Assembly (NCBI GenBank): GCA_024138025.1
Contig: JAMXBD010000691.1
Coordinates: forward strand, 558,001-622,000
Direction of reading: 5' to 3'
DNA: 64,000 nucleotides
Source of the DNA: Combretum micranthum
Lineage: Eukaryota > Streptophyta > Magnoliopsida > Myrtales > Combretaceae
Shown here one piece after another: positions 13,352 to 24,400 of the stretch. Position numbers and translations under genes: made by a program. The notes beneath the pieces were generated by a model. The model did not search any database and was not told where the DNA came from. It saw only the letters and a program-made list of their open reading frames with translations. The first letter of the stretch is position 1; the number at the start of each line of letters is the position of its first letter.

Positions 13352-13970
13352 TGTTGGCAAAAAAGATCCAATCATTTTCTTTGTAGAAGCATGAAAAAAA
13401 AAATCATAAACAAAAAAGTATAAAATTAAAATGCGAAAATATAAGTAACACCAGGATTTAATGTGGAAAACCTAAATTAAGAAAAATTCACGGGATCGCC
13501 ACACACAAAACCTTCCACTATAATCAATAATGGAAATTACAACTATTCAACACTGGACAACGCTAATGCATCCAGAATACAACAACACAATCCGACCTTT
13601 CTCCCTCTAGAATCTCTTTTTAGGATCCGAGATAGCCCATCCCCCCCCCAATGTGTCTCTCTTTGTATTCTCTCCTTTTTGTGTATTTTTATTGCTTCTC
13701 ACTATCAATTTATAATTACAAGACTATCATAAAGAGTATTACAAAAGGAAATTCAAAGGCCACATAAATTGGCATTCAAAGCTGGCATAAAAAAAAACCG
13801 AAGTTTCAAAGATGTATTAAATTCTCATTATTCTGCCATTAATTTCTATGTTGACTAGTTTTGACTTTTATAAATACTCCTTATCTTTAGGTCTTCTACT
13901 AAATATATCCAATGTATATTTAGGGTGTCATTGGATATAGACCCATATGAGTTGGTTCTATATCCCAACA
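13352..13970 (-). repeat. 5' LTR of copia element
   Basis: 619 bp, from TGTTGGCAAAAAAGATCC to TATATCCCAACA. It pairs with 8718-9330. It carries small indels relative to the partner, including a C-run at about 13641-13650 and length differences in A-runs. Confidence 0.93.
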
Positions 13971-16164
13971 TTATATGAGTTTGATCAAGATAGACTAATT
14001 TTTGATGTCCTAATGTCTGCTATTTCTGCTTTGTACTTTTCATCTAAGAGTAATTAGTAGACTTAATATCTCGATGATATATGGGAATTGACGCAGCCGA
14101 ATGCAAGTAGGAAAGTGCACTTGCAATTTCCATTACAAGTTGTAAATGCATCTCCCATGACACCTGGCCTATTTGAATCGTGAAGATAATCATAGAGATT
14201 TCCATTTGGGATGAACTCATACACAAGAAGAGGAATTTCAATCTCCAAACAACATCCTAGTAGTTTCACAATGTTTCTATGATTAATTTGTGATAATATT
14301 AAAATTTCATTTATAAATTGTTCAACTTTTCCCTCATCTATGACTAAAGCTTTCTTTATTGCAACTATTCTTCCATCTATTAACATTCCCTTATATACAG
14401 TTCTTTGACCACCTTTTCCTAAAACTCTACTCTCATTAAAATTGTCGGTGGCTTTCTCTAACTCCTTCTGGTAGAATAATTTGCTTTTTTCAACACTTCC
14501 TTCAGGTGAAGATAATTGTTGCTGCAACATTATGCTACCATTCCGCTTAAAGTATTTCTCTTTAAGCTTCTTTAATTTTCTTCTTTTGATGGTTTTGCAT
14601 AACCACCATATTCCAAGAAGTAACAAAAGTGCTCCTCTACCACTGCCAATACCTGTATGACCAAAATGGAACAACATTCATTTACAATAATCTTTTTATT
14701 TCTAATTTTAATTTTCATTAATGATTCACTAGACATTATGAGAATATTAAGCTTCCGGTTAGTTTGTTCGTAGAGTTATTTAGTGACTTACCTATCATGG
14801 CGAATTTCAGTTTCCTTCTTTTATCCACGCAATCATATTGTTGGATCCTCACATTCATTAATATCTGTTTTGAAAATGATGCATGAAACAGTCAAGCATC
14901 CACAATGAAACAATTCTTTCTAAGTTATAAAAAAAAAAAAAAGACGATCTTGATGACCATAAGCTTTCTGCTGCCCTATCAAGACGGATACAGCGCATAG
15001 ATAATACAGATCTTTCTCATGGTACATGGAAGAACTTATCAGAAAAGCTAGAAGTATATAATATTCAATGTATATATATGTAATGGCATGGGATATCATG
15101 ACAGGATTATTAGCTTTTGCGTCGAATGAATATAACGGATATTTTGTCGTTCTGTGTATAGGTTATAGCATGGCGTTGCTACTGATGCTTACTGGCATAC
15201 GAGCAATAATGGTTTGACCTTCGAAAAGAATAAGAAATTTGATAGAAAGCTAAGAGGTTTTACCTTGTCATCCATCATTTATGAGATAGGGGTTGCCGGT
15301 ATAACCATAAAGGCAATAACATTGCAAGAATGGCATTTCGATGTCAGCCGATGAACTTAAAATGTATTGAGCGCACCGGCGGGGAGCGTCATATTTCCCC
15401 TGACTGTACAACCACCTTCCGAGGTCAGTAACATTTGAAATTCCCCATTCCAATACTGCTGGGACAAATCCATTAATTTTCAAGGCCTCCAAATCTTTAG
15501 CTGTGGCCCCAAACCATGTATGATCTACTAGGATTGCATAGTTGCATTGCTGGTCATCCATTCCTGTCGCGGTTTTTGAACTTGTAAAATCTACATCGAA
15601 AGCCTGAACACCAAAAGGTATGTTGGTTTGACAGCAACTGTCAAAACCAGAACATGAGCTATATCTACTAAAGTTGCCTCCCTTACATTTGAGCTTAGAT
15701 CCAACAAAGGCATACTCGGTGCTGTTCAACAAAGCATCCACATCACAACCAGCCGCACTGAAGATATTTTTGTTTGTGAGAAGATGAATTGGCTTTCTTT
15801 TAAGCTCAGAGATGTATTTGCCCCTTTAGCGCTGCTGTTGCCACTTGAAAATGCTATAGGGAGATTGATGGTAGTAATTCCGTTACTCCCTGCCCCAAAA
15901 TAATTTGGAAGGGAAACATTAAGCACCCGCAAGTTTCTCTTCTTTAAGAAAGGGATGGTATTATTTTGTCGGCACTCTATCTCGTACCATTCATCCAAGG
16001 AACAGTTACTTCCGATTCCAAAAGGAAAGGGAATTTGTATATTTCTACAAGATTCTTGGCAATCTTGTTTTGGCTGCTTCGGATAAGCAGCACCGGCTTC
16101 TATAACTGTCATACATAAAAGGAAAAAACTAGTAAGGATATTTGGAGCTGATTTCTTCTGTCAT

Positions 16165-16544
16165 GTTTATGATTCAGCGGAACTATAGCTAGGGGTTGTG
16201 TTTAGGTTTTGTCAGTCTGAATCTACTTATTAGTTTCTTTATAAGACCACCTTCTTTTTTGTTTCTTTCAAACGTACTAGCGATAATGTTTCCTCAAGAG
16301 AACCAAATTTCCAGCCGTATTAAGTGGACATCCATAGTTGCGTAAGGGGAAAACAAAAAACATACGGGATAATGCCTAAACAGATATTTTCACCCCGTCA
16401 AAATTTGAATAACAGAATGGTGGGAAGGATGACTGACATAGTAAATTTCTTAAGTAAATGTTCTATTCAATATTGAATATTTAAAGATTTCAAATTTTGA
16501 GTCTAGCATGTTGACATGAAAACTTTTTTTTAGATCTTTTGAAT
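16165..16544. other. Upstream region of the WAKL pseudogene
   Basis: No gene. It parallels 45218-45560 upstream of the intact WAKL. A TATA-like TTTATAAGACC occurs at about 16236 on the plus strand, corresponding to the TATA candidate of the intact copy. Shared words include GAATCTACTTAT and AATGGTGGGAAGG. The promoter was probably functional before the gene decayed; that is inference. Confidence 0.55.
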
Positions 16545-16554
16545 GTTAGATTTT

Positions 16555-16885
16555 GGGAAAAGGAATAAAATATTAATATTTTTAAAAATAATCATGGAAA
16601 TGCCATCGAGAAAAAATTATTCCCGATTTTAGGCAACATGGCCTCGTCTCTTCAAGAGACGAGGTCATAAGTGACTGACCTCGTCTCTTCGAGAGACGAG
16701 GTCTCATTTGTTTAATGACCTCGTCTCTCGAAGAGACGAGGTTGCTCAGCATGTGACCTCGTCTCTTCGAGAGACGAGGTCTCATTTGTTTAATGACCTC
16801 GTCTCTCGAAGAGACGAGGTTGCTCAGCATGTGACCTCATCTCTTCAAGAGACGAGGTTGCACATGTTCTGACCTCGTCTCTTGA
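16555..16885. repeat. Left TIR of MULE with hairpin array
   Basis: Outer 85 bp match the inverted right end almost fully. Then come six hairpins with 10-11-nt arms (ACCTCGTCTCT / AGAGACGAGGT) and 3-nt loops: 16642-16664, 16678-16702, 16718-16742, 16756-16780, 16796-16820 and 16834-16858. A seventh, partial one lies at 16872. Loops alternate TCG and CGA in the middle four. A 78-bp unit holding a TCG/CGA pair is tandemly duplicated (16678-16755 and 16756-16833); the right TIR has it once. Confidence 0.93.
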
Positions 16886-17227
16886 GAAACCCAAAAAATT
16901 ATGTATAAAACCTGTCAAGTAGAAATATAAATGGCTATACGAGCATTAAACAAATTCAACACAGTTATAACACCATTCAGCCTAAAAACACATGCTGAAT
17001 CCCAATCTGAATCATTTAATCACAGCGGTATTGTGATTATTTGTCAGCACAGTATAATGAAAATATGGGAATTTGTAGGCTCGTAACAGATAATATGAAA
17101 CGAAATGTTGATTCATTGTTCTTTTAAAATGTACAAGAGAAAATGAGTACAATATACATACAAAAACAATACAAAAAAGTAAGAAGCTATATGCAACAAT
17201 CAAAATAAAGAAAATCTATCATCTACT

Positions 17228-17600
17228 ATTGCTGCTGATGTGTGTCCCTCCTCCGTTGTCCTCGACCTCTACCCCGCCTCACGTACGTCCTGGGCAACGG
17301 GGTACGCAGATGTGGATGCTGTGTAGATAGAACAATATCTGTAACTGCAGCATCCTCATGTCCAGTAGCAGCACTGTACTGATGGAACGGGACAAGGTCT
17401 GGCTCGACCTATGTGAGCCGCTCCCTCATATCATGTGATGGCGATGGTCGTCTCTTCTGTGGAGCCAAGAGGGTATGGAACTCAGAGTATGACGGGTCTG
17501 GCATGGGGTGTCCCCCATATAGTAAGATATCGATGACGGGCCAGCCTCGTCCTAAATGACTTAGGAAGGACCAGGCTCATCAAGTGATTTAACATATGTA
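17228..17600 (-). pseudogene. Arg/Gly-rich tail fragment in MULE
   Basis: One minus-strand frame from about 17525 down to 17228 reads YGGHPMPDPSYSEFHTLLAP, continues through KRRPSPSHDMRERLT and a stop near 17410, and ends TYVRRGRGRGQRRRDTHQQQ before stops. An R/G-rich basic end of this kind occurs at the C-terminus of some MULE-encoded and plant-mobile-domain proteins; I cannot tell which this is. It sits where the catalytic part of the transposase should be, so it may be the true C-terminus left after an internal deletion, or captured sequence. Confidence 0.45.
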
Positions 17601-17659
17601 ACTTAGTCAGTGAATATCAATAACCTAAAACAAAATTTAACAATAATTACAATACATAC

Positions 17660-19008
17660 CTGTAGTAGTGGAACGCCTCAATGCAAGGATCAAATGCCCA
17701 AAAAAGCTTATCTAGGAATACGTAGCCGGCGGTATTTGAATCTTGAGTTTGCCACTTAACCTTTGTTCCTGGATTTGCCTCAGTAATTGCATTAAGTAGA
17801 TGCGGAAGCTCCACATAAGATGCCTCCTAACTTCCATACACCTGCTCAATGACCTTTCTCTTTGCCTCACGAATTCTCTTGATATGAACATTATACCCGA
17901 ACTGCTTTAATATATTCGTTTGGAGATCCTTTGCCCTCACATCTGGAGAATTGCAGATCTCTAATATTATGGCCCTGGACAAGCTGGTGGAGTCCAACTG
18001 AGAGTGATCCTGTCCAGTGATTTCATCCAAGCAAGTGTGAGGTCCTTCATATTTAGTGATGTGAAACCACCTACCATGTTTCTTATAATTGCCTCTGAGT
18101 CTCCACTTACAATCTCTGTTGTGGATATCAGTATACTTAACTGCCCATGCTCTTGGGTCTGAATCCACTACCTTGAAGTTATAATGGTTCGTTATGTGTC
18201 ACATTTTAACTGCTCGTATGAGATGATCTTTGGTCTCAAAACGCATCCCAACCTTGAATTCATCACTGAAGCTCCAATTCTCAGCACTCATTTCCTGCTC
18301 ATCATCATATGCTGCGTAAGTACTACCAACTTTAGCATTGAAAAACGGAACTGTCGCTGAGCTCCCTACTGCATCAACGTCAGTAGGAGCAATAAAACGG
18401 TCCCAGTTATTTCCCCTTCGTTGTACCTCGGGCAATGCATATTGTTGTCTAATTACTTCATCATTAACATTTTCATCATCATCATAGTCATCACTGGATT
18501 CACTTGCTGATGAGTCTTGCCCAGCATCCATATCATCACCACCTACTGATGTAGGTCCACAAAATTCAAAGTGACCTATTTCTACTTGTGCACTGCCTAT
18601 TGTCTGAACTAGAGTAGAGTTTGAGTCTACTAACCCCTGGCTCTCAATATTTCTATCATTGCCCATTTTCCCTGCAGGTGCCTGTGACAATTCAATTTCC
18701 AAAATTTGCACATCAACAGCCACTAAGCCTTCTGTGTATAGCAACATTTCTTGTGCCGCATCATCATCGGTTACTGGAATAATATCATAACGTAGTGTCC
18801 TATCTCCAATAGCTACCCTATGATATAGCTCCACCCGATGTGTACACCTATTTACCTTTAGTCTATTGCAAATAATCTCCACTATCTGCTCATATGTTGA
18901 ATTCCTACTAATACTGACCATAGCAACAGGCCGCTTATCATAACCAAAACCATCATCCCCTTGCACAATATTATCATGAGCGTACAGTATGAACTTCGCT
19001 TTATCCAT
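17660..19008 (-). pseudogene. MuDR-type transposase, N-terminal half, two stops
   Basis: A single frame from the ATG at 19008 runs 449 codons with TGA at codon 270 (18199-18201) and TAG at codon 394 (17827-17829). Otherwise it stays in phase. Residues 1-110 form the N-terminal domain of MuDR proteins (MDKAKFILYAHDN..). An acidic linker follows (SSASESSDDYDDDEN). The zinc-binding DNA-binding region comes next, with FSDEFKVGMRF, CKWRLRG and FHITKYEGPHTC. It continues with ELPHLLNAITEANPGTKVKW and FWAFDPCIEAFHYYR, the lead-in to the MULE catalytic domain, and stops at a possible splice donor (17659-17658). The DDE core is missing. It would bind the TIRs and cut DNA; it cannot do so now. Confidence 0.85.
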
Positions 19009-19975
19009 TTCCTCACAAATCCTGCAATCTCATCAAAATTAGCTTCCACGCATCAAATTCAAAAAATCACACTTATGAATTGCATTCCTCGTAACATTTA
19101 ACATAATTCCTAAACCTGCACCTCCACTTTCAAAGTTAATTTTGTAATCTATTCTGCTTTCTTACAAATATTTGTTTTTTTCATCGCATTTTTCCATGCC
19201 ATATTAAATCGCCATACCAATGCTGAAGTCTTAAATACACCCCGTTAACGATAATTGAAATTATTTTCAATTTTTTTTCGCACACTCAATTTCCTAAAAT
19301 AATTATCTAACAATAACTACTTAGGACTTGATTTTTTCCAAAGCAAATATTATACATATACATATCTATACAATATACAACAAGCAAAAAAAAAAAAAAA
19401 AACAATCGGCGTTGGAATCATGCTACAAAATTATTCTAACAACACAGACAATCTACATTCAACAATGCTAAAGTACTAAATACACCCCATTAATGACAAT
19501 TGAAATTATTTTCAATTTTTCTCGCACACTCAAATTCCTAAAATAATTATCCAACAATAACTATTTAGAACTTGATTTTTTCCAAAGCAAATATTATACA
19601 TATACATATCTATAGAACATACAACAAGAAAAAAAAACCCGTTGGCGTTGGAATCATGCTACAAAATTATTCTAACAACACATACAATCTTCATTCAATA
19701 ATGCAGCATGAATGATTGAAAAAAATACGAAAACACACGGAAATCCAACCTTAACATTCGTCGTTAGCCGCCGGTGGTTTCGCTTCAAATCTCCTCTTTT
19801 CGATCCTCCTACCCAACCAATCGCAACACAATCAACTTCGGACAAATGGGGATGAGCGATTACGGTCGATTTGTGGATTTGGTGCGCAAGAAATCGATAG
19901 AAAATAGCAATTTGCGATTAGGGTTTCGGTAATCCAAAGGGGAAATGGGGAAGAAGAAGCGTGCAGGAGAATTTA
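19009..19975. other. MULE 5' non-coding region with internal near-repeat
   Basis: No gene. Two imperfect direct copies occur at about 19230-19440 and 19470-19680, sharing AAATACACCCCGTTAA/CATTAA, TTTCAATTTTT, CGCACACTCAA, TAGGACTTGATTTTTTCC and GTTGGAATCATGCTAC. This tandem duplication of about 240 bp lies between the transposase start and the right TIR and probably belongs to the transposase promoter or leader. Confidence 0.7.
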
Positions 19976-20208
19976 ATCCGTTGACCTCGTCTCTTGAAGA
20001 GAGGAGGTCACATGCGGAGCAACCTCGTCTCTTCGAGGACGAGGTCATTAAACAAATGAGACCTCGTCTCTCGAAGAGACGAGGTCAGTCACTTATTACC
20101 TCGTCTGTTGAAGAGACAGACCCATGTTGCCTAAAATCGGGAATAATTTTTCCCCGATGGCATTTCCGTAATTATTTTTAAAAATATTAATATTTTATTC
20201 CTTTTCCC
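19976..20208. repeat. Right TIR of MULE with hairpin array
   Basis: Inverted match to 16555-16790. It holds four hairpins: about 19984-20008, 20022-20045 (short by one or more bases), 20062-20086, and a mutated one from 20099. It ends TTCCTTTTCCC followed by GTTAGATTTT. It has one copy of the 78-bp hairpin-pair unit where the left end has two. Confidence 0.9.
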
Positions 20209-20218
20209 GTTAGATTTT

Positions 20219-20655
20219 TCATGTTTATTCAACATTAGTGCAAGACTTATTTGGTGTGACTATTAATTAGTTGAATTTTGACACAAGCATAATCAGATTT
20301 TTAGTATGCTTAGACACTTTTTCTAGAACCAGCCAATTTAATATATATGTATATATATATTTTCTGCATGTGTACAGAATTTTTTTTCCCTTTCTTTTTT
20401 ATAAACCATGTGTAAATGATAAATTTAACAATGTGCACAAAAGCTTTAATCAACAGTTATAATTTAATTGCAAACTCAACGTATCGGAACAAAATGTCTC
20501 ACTGCAAAATACATAACCAATAGATCTTACACATGACTTCAAAGCATTGATGGAGAGATTACACTTAATGATAGAATGCTTAAGAAGATTAATAGAGAGA
20601 AGCAACATGCAATTTCAATGCTTTTATGGTAACGAATGTTGTTTCTCTTAATCTC
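20219..20655. other. Unit 1 upstream flank, no gene
   Basis: No coding domain. About 20380-20530 resembles 56420-56540 (shared ATGATAAATTTAACAA and TTTAATT.C.AACT words), supporting a third copy of the WAKL upstream flank. Strongly AT-rich. Confidence 0.5.
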
Positions 20656-20658
20656 TAA

Positions 20659-20948
20659 TGGCTCGTTCACTTTGCTGAATGAATAAGGCTGTAATGGAAT
20701 TCCTATTACAATAGAATGGAATAAAGCTACAACAGGATTTTTTCTTTATTGATTTTTTTTAAATGATAGTATTTTGAAAATAAGACAATTTCAACATTGA
20801 GTTGGTATTCATCAATTTGAATAAAAAATGACTATTCAATGTTTTGTACAATAGGGATTCATCTATTCAACAAACTAAATGTTGTAATAGCTATTTTTAA
20901 GGAATAAGACTGTAATAGAATTACAGTTATAGTGAAGTGAATGAGCAA
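20659..20948. mobile_element. Tourist-like MITE (PIF/Harbinger type)
   Basis: 290 bp between TAA trinucleotides (20656-20658 and 20949-20951). The ends are inverted: TGGCTCGTTCAC inward from the left and TTGCTCATTCAC inward from the right, with further similarity through CTGTAAT.GAATT. It has no coding capacity. The TAA duplication and end sequence fit PIF/Harbinger MITEs by family knowledge. Confidence 0.8.
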
Positions 20949-21136
20949 TAAAAGTTAGATAAGAGGAAAGTGACAGTATTTATAAGCAATTTACATGGCA
21001 CATCATTTAAGTGATTGACAAACGAGATAGAACGAGGCTTATTTCATGCTTATCATGAATGGGCTTATGAGCCAAGTTAATAGGCATTCTCCTATATACA
21101 TAAGCTGCTTAAGAGAGGTTGGATGGAATGGACTAG

Positions 21137-21453
21137 TGTTGGAAAATCTGAGTTTTTGTGCTGTAATTTTTTAGAAATAAGGTAGGAAAGAAAATAAATA
21201 TATTTGCTGCTCTAAAATCTGATATTTCATTAATCTGAAATGTTGTTTAAATACAAAAAAATCCAACAACTAGATCCTAAAAATATGCAGCTACATAGCA
21301 CATGATCCCATGATCAACAAACTCCTAAAAAACAGCAACTAAATCAGTAAACAGATAACTATACTAAAACAGCTAGAAAATAGGAAAAAACATGAGAATA
21401 TCCAACAAAGTTGTTTGACTAATTCTTGTAGTAGCTGAGGCAATTCTTCAACA
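21137..21453 (-). repeat. 3' LTR, young copia element
   Basis: 317 bp, TGTTGGAAAATCTGAG to AATTCTTCAACA on the plus strand. Near-identical to 25415-25729. Confidence 0.95.
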
Positions 21454-21465
21454 CTCCTCCTTACT

Positions 21466-24400
21466 TCAGTTGCTGCAAATTCCAAGCTTCTCTCTAAGAA
21501 ATTCAAACTTGCTCCTTGGCAAAGCTTTGGTAAACATATCTACTAGTTGAAAACCAGTCTTGCAATACTTCAATCCAACAGATCCTTCCTTCTGCACATC
21601 TCTAAGAAAGAATAATTTAATATTGAAATGCTTGGTCTTCCCGTGAAAAACTGGATTATTTGAGATAGCAATAGCTGCTTGATTATCCACAAACACATCT
21701 GTGCACTCTTCTTGCTTCAAATTCAGATCAAGCAACACTTTTCTAAGCCATAAGGCTTGATTTGCAGCAGCTGTTGCTGAAATGAACTCGGCTTCAGCTG
21801 TAGATTGTGCAACAATCTCCTGCTTCTTAGAACACCAAGAAAATACACCTGAACTAAGATTAAAACAATAACCAGAAGTGCTCTTCATATCATCAGAAGA
21901 ACCAGCCCAATCACTGTCAGAATACTCCCTGCAACACACACTTTGACTTGCACAGAACTTAATTCCAAAATTCAGTGTTCCTTTAACATATCTCATCACC
22001 CTTTTAGCTGCTGTAAAATGAGTTTTAGTTGCACAATTAGTGAATCTAGATAGAAGACTCACAGCATGTAAAATGTCAGGTCTTGTTGCTGTAAGATACA
22101 TGAGACAGCCAACCATGCTTCTATAAAGAGTTTCATCCACTTTTTCAGCTTCATCATTTTTGCTCAGCTTCTCCTTTTGACACATTAGCGTAGCTATCTC
22201 TTTGCAATTTTCCATTCTGAACTTTTTAGAATCTCCCTTGCATACTTCTTTTGACAGATGAATACTTCATTTTGCTTTTGCTTGATTTCCATTCCCAAAA
22301 AATAAACCATTTCTCCAAGTCATATCTCAAAGGTATGCTGCATATCTCCTTTGAACTTCTTAACAAGTTCATCATTACTTCCCATAACCAGCAGATCATC
22401 TACATACAATGAAACAACAACAAAATTGATTTCATCACCTTTAATGTAGAGAGTAGCTTCATTAAGACTTTTTCTAAAACCTAGCTGCAACAAATGCTCA
22501 TCAATCCTACTATACCAGGCTCTAGGTGCCTGTTTTAATCCATACAAAGCTTTCTTAAGCAAATACACTTCATCTTCATGCCCTTTGATTGCAAATCCTT
22601 CAGGTTGCTCAACATAAATCTCTTCCTCAAGAAAGCCATTCAAGAATGCAGATTTAACATCTAGTTGAAACACTTTCCAACCCTTTTGTGCAGCTATAGC
22701 TAACAATAATCTGATGGTTTCTAATCTAGCTACGGGAGCAAATGTATCAGAAAAATCAACACCAAAGATTTGAGCATACCCTTTACAACAAGTCTAGCTT
22801 TGTGCTTGTTGATAGAGCCATCTGCATTTAGCTTGGTTCTGAAAACCCACTTCACTCCTATGACTTTTCTGTCTTCAGGTCTTTTCACAAGCTTCCAGGT
22901 CTGATTCTTCTCAATCATGGTAAGTTCTTCCTTCATTGCAGCTTTCCATTTTGGATCCTTTTCAGCTTCCCAAATCTGTGGCTCAAGGACAGCTACATTA
23001 CATTTCTGATAAATATCAGAGAGTAATCTCATGCCTCTTACTGGACATCATCCACCAGTTCATCTTCTTTCAGCTGGAGCTTTGTACTTTGATCTGGAAA
23101 TGATATTGGTTTTGCTTCTTTCCAGTTCCATTGTTCATCCTCCATGAAATGCACATCTCTACTGATCAGAATTTTCCTTGTAAGAGGCTGGAAAACTTTA
23201 AGCTTTGGAAACAGTGCTAACCCACAAAAATTCCAACTTCTGCCCTTTTATCCAATTTATCTCTTTTAGTTTGTGGCACATAAGCAAAGCACAAGCATCC
23301 AAACACTTTAAGATTTTTCAAAGAGGGTTTATAACCATACCAAGCTTCAAATGGTGTCTTTCCTTCCATTGCTTTTGTTGGAAGTCTATTGAGTAGAAAG
23401 ACTGTTGTATGTGCGGCTTCTGCCCAATACTCTTTTGGCAAGCTCTTTTCATACAACAAACATCTCACCATCTCCATTATGGTACGATTCTTCCTCTCAC
23501 TAACTCCATTTTGCTGTAGAGTATATGGAGCAGTGAGTTGGTGTTCAATCCCAGCTTCTTCACAAAATAGATTGAACTAGTCAGATGTGTACTCCTTGCC
23601 ATTGTCAGACCTTAAAGCTTGAATCTTACAGCCACTTTGAGTTTCAATCCACTGCTTGAATTTCCAGAATATACCAGCAACCACTGACTTGAATCTAAGG
23701 AAGTAAATCCAGCACATTCTAGTATAGTCATCAATGAAAACTATGTAATACTTACTCCCTTTGAGTGATGGGGTTTTGTGAGGTCTAGCCAAGTTTGTGT
23801 GGATTAATTGTAACTTTTCAGTAGCTTTCCAAGTTGCTTGCTTGAAAGGAAGCCTCGCTTGCTTGCCATATTGACAAGTTTTGCAATTGGTATATCCGCT
23901 TCAAGGTGAGGTAGCCCATGGACCAGCTCTTTCTTCTGTAGGTTTATCAGAGCAGCATGATTGAAATGACCCATCCTCTTGTGCCAAATTTTAGCATTTA
24001 TTTTGGTTACAGAGTAGGCTTTTTGCTCCTCCTCCAAAGGATCTAGTGTAAAGCTCTTTCCATTCATCATTACTTTGAACATATCTTTGCCTTCTGCATC
24101 CTTGATTTGACATTGACTGGCTTCAAAGATAACTTTGAAACCTTTCTCAAGCAATTGGCTAACACTCAACAAATTCTGACTTATATCAGGCACAAATAAT
24201 ACATCTTTGATTAATTTTGTACTGAAGAGCTTTTAATTGCCACAGTGCCTTTGCCTTTAACAGCAATATAGTCTCCATTGCCTATTTTCACTTTAGAAAC
24301 TGTTGAAGTATCAGCTCTTGAAAGAGATTATGATCAAATGTCATATGGTTTGTGCAACCACTGTCAATAAGCCACTTGTCACTTAAGCTACTGGTTGCAA

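Larger units (their letters stand above)
8718..13970 (-). mobile_element. Ty1/copia retrotransposon in WAKL pseudogene
   Basis: The 5253-bp element has TG...CA ends and a 5-bp target duplication, TTACA (8713-8717) against TTATA (13971-13975). The uninterrupted paralogue at 42955-42970 reads GGTTACATGAGTTTG, which confirms the insertion point. LTRs are 8718-9330 (3') and 13352-13970 (5'). A polypurine tract (minus-strand AGAGGGGGAGAT) lies at about 9331-9342. A primer site resembling initiator tRNA-Met (minus TGTTATCAGAGC) ends at 13349. The order gag-protease-integrase-RT-RNase H is copia order. The LTRs differ at many positions, so the insertion is not recent. Confidence 0.95.
8584..16164 (-). 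pseudogene. WAKL receptor kinase pseudogene
   Basis: This is a dead paralogue of the gene at 42451-45217. The start at 16162-16164 is followed by a stop after 11 codons, so the signal peptide is frameshifted. The cysteine-rich GUB_WAK region (16112-15268) is broken again near 15760. The EGF-like exon (about 14875-14800) has lost sequence and reads DINECED and then a stop. The transmembrane segment and kinase N-lobe (14677-14180) are readable, with a [11 protein letters not shown] loop (one Gly lost to Arg) and AIKK, then a frameshift near 14180 and a stop at about 14055 just after HRDIKS. A copia element (8718-13970) splits the activation region, and the C-lobe after the LTGQKP-type motif is deleted. 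Confidence 0.92.
16555..20208. mobile_element. MULE DNA transposon with hairpin-array TIRs
   Basis: 3654 bp flanked by an exact 10-bp target duplication GTTAGATTTT (16545-16554 and 20209-20218), in the Mutator size range. Both ends begin GGGAAAAGGAATAAAATATT inward as long inverted repeats of roughly 230-300 bp that also contain arrays of 25-bp hairpins. Inside lies a minus-strand MuDR-type transposase frame with two nonsense codons and no catalytic core. The element is absent from the paralogous site near 45560. It was probably mobilised by, or derived from, an autonomous relative and is now defective. Confidence 0.93.

Noticed and set aside
16582..16830. 82-codon minus frame across the MULE hairpins, with a mirror frame at 19945-20181
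   Set aside because: Its repeated SSRDEVIKQMRPRLSKRRG text is just the translated hairpin unit. Such frames are repeat artefacts, not genes.
16642..16858. Possible CRISPR-like array
   Set aside because: Repeats are hairpins of 25 bp with two recurring spacers, not unique ones. They lie within the inverted ends of a DNA transposon in a plant genome.
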